From Collimonas fungivorans Ter331 (GTDB lineage Bacteria; Pseudomonadota; Gammaproteobacteria; Burkholderiales; Burkholderiaceae_D): 64,000 nt of DNA. Positions 59,207-64,000 of this stretch are shown one piece after another. The stretch covers positions 3,368,542 to 3,432,541 of the forward strand of contig NC_015856.1 of assembly GCF_000221045.1 (NCBI RefSeq), read 5' to 3'. Position 1 is the stretch's first letter; the number at the start of each line of letters is the position of its first letter. The position numbers were made by a program, and so were the translations under genes. The notes under the pieces were generated by a model. That model worked only from the letters and a program-made list of their open reading frames with translations. It was not told the origin of the DNA and ran no database searches.

Positions 59207-59815
59207 ATGGAAACTTGTTCGCCCCCCTCTGCACTGAATATCACCGGCCTGATACTGGCCGGCGGCCGCGGCACGCGCATGGGCGGGATCGACAAAGGCC
59301 TGGCCCTGCTCGACGGCCAGCCGATGGCGGCGCATGTCGTCGCGCGCCTGGCGCCGCAGGTGAACAGCCTGATCATCAACGCCAACCGCAACCAGGACAG
59401 CTACGCGGCGTTCGGCGCGCCGGTCTGGCCCGATGAGCAGCCTGGCTTCGCAGGCCCGCTAGCGGGCCTGCAGGCCGGCCTGCGCCACTGCGCTACGCCC
59501 TACCTGGCGACCGCCCCCTGCGACTCGCCCTACCTGCCGCATGACCTGGTGCAGCGCCTGGCGCAAGCACTGGCCAGCGCCGGCGCCGACCTGGCGGTGG
59601 CCTCCACCCGCGAAGGCAGCGACCAAGACATCTGGCCGCAGCCGGTATTCATGCTGCTGAAAACCGCTTTATTGACCGACCTCAATGACTACCTGCAGGG
59701 CGGCGGGCGTAAGATGGAAACCTGGTACCGCCGCCTCAACTATTGCGAAACGCTGTTTACCGATGCCGACGCCTTCCGTAACATCAATACCCGAGAACAG
59801 TTACTACAGCGATAA
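59207..59815 (+). CDS. mobA: Molybdenum cofactor guanylyltransferase MobA
   Basis: A 202-residue nucleotidyltransferase that attaches GMP to molybdopterin. The nucleotide-binding loop ILAGGRGTRMGGIDKGLALL and the metal-binding Asp in TAPCDSPYLPHDLV are typical. Twelve bases after moaA and 10 before moeA. Confidence 0.95.
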   Translation: METCSPPSALNITGLILAGGRGTRMGGIDKGLALLDGQPMAAHVVARLAPQVNSLIINANRNQDSYAAFGAPVWPDEQPGFAGPLAGLQAGLRHCATPYLATAPCDSPYLPHDLVQRLAQALASAGADLAVASTREGSDQDIWPQPVFMLLKTALLTDLNDYLQGGGRKMETWYRRLNYCETLFTDADAFRNINTREQLLQR

Positions 59816-59825
59816 TGCAAACGCA

Positions 59826-61133
59826 ATGACCAACCTGAATATCCGTCCCGCCAAGCCATCCTTGTCCGAACTGACCAGCTGCCTGTCGGACTACGATCCG
59901 GACGCCATGCCGGTAAGGCAGGCGCAGGCCATCATCAGCGATTGCATCACGCCAGTCACTGCGATCGAAAAAGTGGCGCTGCGCAGCGCCCTCGACCGCG
60001 TGCTGGCCAGCGACATCATCTCGCCGATCGACGTCCCGGCGCACGACAACTCGGCCATGGACGGCTATGCCTTCAACTCGGCCGACCTGCGCAGCGATGC
60101 CGATACCGTGCTGGCGGTGGCCGGCACCGCCCACGCCGGCCGCGCCTACCTGGGAGCGGTCGCCAGCGGCCAGGCGGTGCGGATCATGACCGGCGCCCTG
60201 ATGCCGGACGGGCTCGACACTGTCATCCCGCAAGAATTTGTCAGCCCCGGCAGCGCGGCAGGTTTCGTCACCATCCCGGCCGATGCCGTCAAACCCGGCG
60301 CAAATCGCCGCCTGGCCGGCGAAGACCTGAAAGCCGGCAGCGCCGCGATTGCCCAGGGCCGCATCCTGCGCCCCGCCGACCTCGGCTTGCTGGCCTCGCT
60401 CGGCATCGCCGAGATCCCGGTAAGGCGGCGTCTGCGCGTGGCGTTTTTCTCGACCGGCGACGAACTGCGCTCGGTGGGTGAAGTGCTGGATCCCGGCTGT
60501 GTTTACGATTCCAACCGCTACACCTTGTACGGCATGCTGCAGCGGCTGGGCTGCGACATCATCGACATGGGCGTGGTCGGCGACGATCCGCAGGCGCTGG
60601 AAAGCGCATTTCGCAGCGCTTGCGAGAATGCCGACGCCATCATCACTTCCGGCGGCGTCTCGGTCGGCGACGCCGACCACACCAAGCAGATGATGGCGCA
60701 GCTGGGCGACGTCGCCTTCTGGAAAATCGGCATGCGCCCGGGCCGTCCGCTAGCGTTCGGCAGCATTACGTCGGGCGGCAAGCAAGCGCTGTTCTTCGGC
60801 CTGCCCGGCAATCCGGTGGCGGTCATGGTGTCGTTTTACTTTTTCGCGCGCGAGGCTTTGCTGCAGCTGATGGGCGCGCAGGTCGCCCCGTTGCCGCTGA
60901 TGCGCGCCACGGCGGCCGTCGCCATCCGCAAGCGCCCGGGACGCACCGAGTACCAGCGCGGCATCCTCAGCATGAACGACAGTCAGTGGAGCGTGCGCCC
61001 TACCGCCGCCCAAGGCTCAGGCATCTTGCGTTCGATGGCGGAAGCCAACTGCATGATCGTGCTGGCGCATGAACAGGGCGGCGTCGCCGCCGGCGATGCG
61101 GTCGAGGTGATCCTGTTCGATGGCCTGATCTAA
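59826..61133 (+). CDS. moeA: Molybdopterin molybdenumtransferase MoeA
   Basis: A 435-residue MoeA, which inserts molybdate into adenylated molybdopterin. Motifs: DNSAMDGYAF, VRIMTGALMPDGLDTVIPQE, STGDELRSVGE, ITSGGVSVGDADHTKQ and GMRPGRPLAFG. About 25 extra N-terminal residues. The open frame starts earlier but that part shadows mobA. Confidence 0.96.
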   Translation: MTNLNIRPAKPSLSELTSCLSDYDPDAMPVRQAQAIISDCITPVTAIEKVALRSALDRVLASDIISPIDVPAHDNSAMDGYAFNSADLRSDADTVLAVAGTAHAGRAYLGAVASGQAVRIMTGALMPDGLDTVIPQEFVSPGSAAGFVTIPADAVKPGANRRLAGEDLKAGSAAIAQGRILRPADLGLLASLGIAEIPVRRRLRVAFFSTGDELRSVGEVLDPGCVYDSNRYTLYGMLQRLGCDIIDMGVVGDDPQALESAFRSACENADAIITSGGVSVGDADHTKQMMAQLGDVAFWKIGMRPGRPLAFGSITSGGKQALFFGLPGNPVAVMVSFYFFAREALLQLMGAQVAPLPLMRATAAVAIRKRPGRTEYQRGILSMNDSQWSVRPTAAQGSGILRSMAEANCMIVLAHEQGGVAAGDAVEVILFDGLI

Positions 61134-61141
61134 GGACGCGC

Positions 61142-61600
61142 ATGGAATTCCGCGCTGCCCATATCGAAGACGCCGACGCCATCACCGCGCTGATCCACTG
61201 CTTTGCACATGAATTCCTGGCCACGCCTGGCGGCAAGGGCGCCGAAGGTTTTTTCGAATCCGTCTCGGCAGCCGCCGTAAGAGGATATATTCCCGATCCG
61301 CGCTATCAGTACCACCTGGCTTTTGAAGACAACGTACTCGCGGGATTTATCGCACTGCGCGACCGCAGCCACCTGTGCCATCTGTTTGTCGCCCGGGATT
61401 TTCAACGCCGCGGTCTGGCCAGGCAGCTTTGGCAGACAGTGAAAACAGCAACCGCCGCGCTCGGGACCATCGACGCATTTACGGTCAACTCCTCGCCTTT
61501 CGCGCAGCCTGTCTATGAGCGCTTCGGCTTCGTCAAAACCGGCCCACAAGTTGAAATGCATGGCATATGCTTTGTGCCGATGCGTTTGTCCCTCAGCTAA
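61142..61600 (+). CDS. GNAT-family N-acetyltransferase
   Basis: A 152-residue GNAT protein. The acetyl-CoA site is RSHLCHLFVARDFQRRGLAR (variant Q/R-x-x-G-x-A/G), followed by NSSPFAQPVYERFGFVKTGP near the end. Start MEFRAAHIEDADAITALIHC is typical. It begins 8 bases after moeA and is probably co-transcribed, but the substrate is unknown. Confidence 0.88.
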   Translation: MEFRAAHIEDADAITALIHCFAHEFLATPGGKGAEGFFESVSAAAVRGYIPDPRYQYHLAFEDNVLAGFIALRDRSHLCHLFVARDFQRRGLARQLWQTVKTATAALGTIDAFTVNSSPFAQPVYERFGFVKTGPQVEMHGICFVPMRLSLS

Positions 61601-61659
61601 AACGCTGAACAACGAAATACTCCGACGATCTCAAACCCTGCTGCGCGTCATCGCGGAGC

Positions 61660-62079
61660 TCACAATCGAGAGAGCGTGGCCTGATCACGCTCTCCTCCAA
61701 AATATTTTTGCAAACACTCGTTGAAAACCTGGTTATCGAGCGTAGCTTCGGCGAACAAGGTCATCGAGGATTGAAACTTCATGTAGTCGGGAAAACCGAA
61801 AATATCTTCTATCGAGCGCCCGTCCACACCCGCAACCAGCCGGCAGCATTCCCGCAGGCGCGGCCCCAGCAGCGGATGCTCAAGGTACGCCCGCGCTTCT
61901 CCAAGCGATGAGATCGCATACCTGGCCGCCGTGGCGCTGTGTCCCAGTCCTTCAATCTGAGGAAAAACAAACCACATCCAATGGCTCCGCTTGCTGCCCT
62001 GGCTCAATTCTTCGCGTACGATATCGAAGACCGGCTGGTGGGCCGCTACAAAGCGTTGCAGATTGTATTGATCGCTCAC
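61660..62079 (-). CDS. DUF1810 family protein
   Basis: A 139-residue helical protein: YNLQRFVAAHQPVFDIVREE, SHWMWFVFPQIEGLGHSATA and MTLFAEATLDNQVFNECLQK match the DUF1810 (calpastatin-like name) family. Function unknown. A perfect inverted repeat (GAGAGCGTG/CACGCTCTC, 61670-61694) lies within its last codons and may act in 3' end formation between the convergent genes. Confidence 0.88.
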   Translation of the reverse strand: MSDQYNLQRFVAAHQPVFDIVREELSQGSKRSHWMWFVFPQIEGLGHSATAARYAISSLGEARAYLEHPLLGPRLRECCRLVAGVDGRSIEDIFGFPDYMKFQSSMTLFAEATLDNQVFNECLQKYFGGERDQATLSRL

Positions 62080-62108
62080 GTCTTTCTTCCATCGAAAGGA
62101 AAAACCCC

Positions 62109-62501
62109 ATGATCTCTCATGTTTTTGTCGGCGTCGCCGATTTTCAGCGCGCGTTCGGCTTCTATTCCGCCATCATGGAAGTCCTGGAGCTGCAGCTCAA
62201 ATTCTGCGACGCGGACAAACCGTGGGCGGCCTGGATGGCCAGCGGCAAGGCGCGCCCCCTGTTCATCATCGGCGCTCCCTATAGCGGCGCGGCCGCTGCC
62301 GGCAACGGCCAGATGATCGCTCTGCTCGCTCCGACGCGCACCGCCGTCGACAAAGCCTACGCTGCGGCCTTGCGCAACGGCGGATCCTGCGAAGGCGCGC
62401 CCGGGCTGCGCCTGGAATATCATCCGGATTATTACGGCGCCTATTTCCGCGATGCAGATGGCAACAAGCTTTGTGTCTGTTGCCACGACGCTGTGGCTTA
62501 A
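62109..62501 (+). CDS. VOC-superfamily (glyoxalase/bleomycin-resistance-like) protein
   Basis: A 130-residue vicinal-oxygen-chelate protein: MISHVFVGVADFQRAFGFYS at the start, LEYHPDYYGAYFRDADGNKL near the end, with metal-ligand positions His4 and the final acidic residues plausible. ATG 62109 has GAAAGGA upstream. Substrate unknown; no resistance role can be claimed. Confidence 0.88.
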   Translation: MISHVFVGVADFQRAFGFYSAIMEVLELQLKFCDADKPWAAWMASGKARPLFIIGAPYSGAAAAGNGQMIALLAPTRTAVDKAYAAALRNGGSCEGAPGLRLEYHPDYYGAYFRDADGNKLCVCCHDAVA

Positions 62502-62536
62502 AGTTAAAAACCGTCGCGCGCGGTCTCCATGTCAAA

Positions 62537-62566
62537 GCAGGCCATCAATTCACATTGATGGCCTGC
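62537..62566 (-). terminator. Hairpin between the VOC gene and the lipoprotein gene
   Basis: Arms GCAGGCCATCAA (62537-62548) and TTGATGGCCTGC (62555-62566) are perfectly complementary. The plus side is followed by AAAAAA and the minus side by TTTGAC, so it best serves the minus-strand lipoprotein gene and may act bidirectionally. Confidence 0.55.
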
Positions 62567-62603
62567 AAAAAATACTGCATTGATTTACGTCCGGCTGCTG
62601 TCT

Positions 62604-62867
62604 TCAGAACGTGGAGCACTGGAACAAGCCAGGATGCCCGAAGCAGGTGGTAGTTGCCGGGTAACGTTCGGTATTGTCTTTTGTGTCGAGCCGCAGCACG
62701 CAACTGCGCCATTCATTGCTATTGCTTTTATACCCCAGTCTTTCGCAAGCCGGGCCATAGATGCGCATCATCTGGTCGACGTCGCGCTGTGCCTGGGCGG
62801 CGCGTTCGGCATCCGTGGCGCAACCGGCCAGCATGGCGACCGCGGCCAAAATTATGAGCGTACGCAT
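62604..62867 (-). CDS. Small lipoprotein
   Basis: An 87-residue protein with a lipobox: MRTLIILAAVAMLAGCATDA, lipidated Cys at residue 16. The mature part is short, with four further Cys-containing or polar segments (YGPACERLGYKSNSNEWRSC). AAAGGAG precedes the ATG at 62867. Asp after +2 is not present, so outer-membrane sorting is likely. Function unknown. Confidence 0.82.
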   Translation of the reverse strand: MRTLIILAAVAMLAGCATDAERAAQAQRDVDQMMRIYGPACERLGYKSNSNEWRSCVLRLDTKDNTERYPATTTCFGHPGLFQCSTF

Positions 62868-63092
62868 GATCAACTCCTTTTCTTTCGGGCCTGTTCAGCA
62901 AACTTCGGTTTTCTGTTTTCCGCAGGCAAATGTGCGGGTATCCAACACCCGGCGGCGCATGCTGTGCACATAGTATAGGACAGAGCTTATTGCTCCACTA
63001 TTTCCAATCATGCATAGTTGCTACCAGATGTAACCGTCCCGATCCCGGCCGGCAAAAAATTCAGGATGCGGCTTGTTTAGTGAAATACTGCT

Positions 63093-64000
63093 TCAGCTTT
63101 CGTCGTCCGGCGCCAATTCCGGCTCTTTGCCCAGCAGCAGCTGTGCGGCATCGCTCGGCAAGGCCTCCACCGATTTCAGCTTGCGCGCCATCTGGCGGCT
63201 GCGCACTTCGGCCTGGTCGATATTCTTGGCGGCCCGTTCCAGGGTCAGCTTGGTGGCCGCCAGCACGTCGCCGAACTTGCCGAATTCGGTCTTTACCGCG
63301 CCCAGCACTTGCCATACTTCGGATGAACGCTTCTCCAGCGCCAGCGTCCTGAATCCCATCTGCAAGCTGTTCAGCAAGGCCGACAAGGTCGACGGCCCGG
63401 CGATGCTGATGCGGTGCACGCGCTGCAATTCGTCGGCGAGGCCGGAACGGCGCATGACTTCGGCGTACAGGCCTTCGGTCGGCAGGAACAGGATGGCGAA
63501 GTCGGTGGTCAGCGGCGGCGACAGGTATTTCTCGGCGATGGTCTTGGCTTCGCCGCGCACCGCGCGCTCCAGTTCGCGCGAGGCTACGGCTACGCCTTCG
63601 GCATCGGCGCGGTCGGCGGCCTCGGCCAGGCGCTCATACTGTTCTTTCGGGAACTTGGCGTCGATCGGCATCCACACCGGCGTGCCGCCGTCGTCGTTGC
63701 CGGGCAACTTGATGGCGAATTCGACCCGTTCGCCGCTGCCGGGAACGGTTTCCACATTCTTCGCGTATTGTTCCGGCGTCAGCACCTGCTCCAGCAGCAT
63801 TTCCAGCTGTACTTCGCCCCAGGTGCCGCGCGTCTTGACGTTGGTCAGCACCCGCTTGAGGTCGCCGACGCCGATCGCCAGCTGCTGCATCTCGCCCAGG
63901 CCCTGGTGGACTTTTTCCAGGCGGTCGGAAACGATCTTGAACGACTCGCCCAGGCGCTGCTCCAGCGTTGCATGCAGTTTCTCATCCACGGTCTTGCGCA
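63093..64000 (-). CDS. rmuC: RmuC-family DNA recombination protein, 3' part
   Basis: The frame runs off the right edge; about 302 residues are present. The RmuC domain is clear: GTWGEVQLEMLLEQVLTPEQ, VWMPIDAKFPKEQYERLAEA and FLPTEGLYAEVMRRSGLADE. RmuC limits inversions at short repeats and has a nuclease-like core. An internal GTG at 63989 is not the true start, since codons stay open upstream and the coiled-coil N-terminus of about 150 residues is missing. Confidence 0.92.
   Translation of the reverse strand, partial: RKTVDEKLHATLEQRLGESFKIVSDRLEKVHQGLGEMQQLAIGVGDLKRVLTNVKTRGTWGEVQLEMLLEQVLTPEQYAKNVETVPGSGERVEFAIKLPGNDDGGTPVWMPIDAKFPKEQYERLAEAADRADAEGVAVASRELERAVRGEAKTIAEKYLSPPLTTDFAILFLPTEGLYAEVMRRSGLADELQRVHRISIAGPSTLSALLNSLQMGFRTLALEKRSSEVWQVLGAVKTEFGKFGDVLAATKLTLERAAKNIDQAEVRSRQMARKLKSVEALPSDAAQLLLGKEPELAPDDES

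Overview
This 64 kb window is chromosomal DNA of a betaproteobacterium of the Oxalobacteraceae type. Collimonas or a Herbaspirillum-like relative fits best, but this is inferred from gene order and protein features, not from a database search. Supporting evidence: high-GC coding sequence with intact housekeeping genes; the order rpoE-rseA-rseB-mucD-(thioredoxin-like)-lepA-lepB-rnc-era-recO-pdxJ-acpS; the cluster yceD-rpmF-plsX-fabHDG-acpP-fabF; and urea ABC transporter genes joined to urease genes.

Left part (1-9.6 kb) is accessory in character. A divergent argininosuccinate-synthase (ArgG) paralog reads off the left edge with a partner gene, opposite a CrgA-type LysR regulator. Next is a frameshifted remnant of an IS21-type istA gene, then a three-gene regulatory operon (GAF-LuxR regulator, CHASE3 hybrid histidine kinase, stand-alone receiver). 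A secreted SnoaL-like protein, a small unknown ORF, a DapA-family aldolase and a ChaA-type cation/proton antiporter follow.

Nitrogen block (9.6-21.7 kb): a plus-strand operon urtABCDE-ureDABC-ureEFG-hupE/ureJ covers urea import, urease, its nickel maturation factors and a probable metal permease. It is preceded by an NtrC-like palindrome and a -24/-12 sigma54-type promoter, and closes with a strong intrinsic terminator. A 30-bp-arm double palindrome sits between urtA and urtB.

21.7-25.7 kb: pirin, a TetR regulator, an EamA exporter divergent from an Lrp/AsnC regulator, and a minus-strand tRNA-Gly/tRNA-Cys/tRNA-Gly cluster.

25.7-49 kb is a long minus-strand housekeeping region: pgsA, uvrC, nagZ, acpS, pdxJ, recO, era, rnc, DUF4845, lepB, lepA, a glutaredoxin-like protein, mucD, rseB, rseA, rpoE, a YgfX-like membrane protein, then fabF, acpP, fabG, fabD, fabH, plsX, rpmF and yceD. 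Together these serve envelope lipid synthesis, envelope stress sensing, translation and RNA processing. Two related MITE-like elements lie here (28334-28526 and 42033-42196), with TA-flanked terminal inverted repeats; the second supplies the fabF stop codon. A different inverted-repeat element lies between fabH and fabD.

49-64 kb: maf and a tetrapyrrole-methylase-fold methyltransferase; a minus-strand group sppA-Rieske-HAD phosphatase-rluC divergent from rne (RNase E) across a 594-bp gap whose last 570 bp form a long structured leader; the molybdopterin genes moaA-mobA-moeA with a GNAT acetyltransferase; small accessory genes; and the 3' part of rmuC running off the right edge. No CRISPR array, rRNA, prophage or toxin-antitoxin pair was seen.
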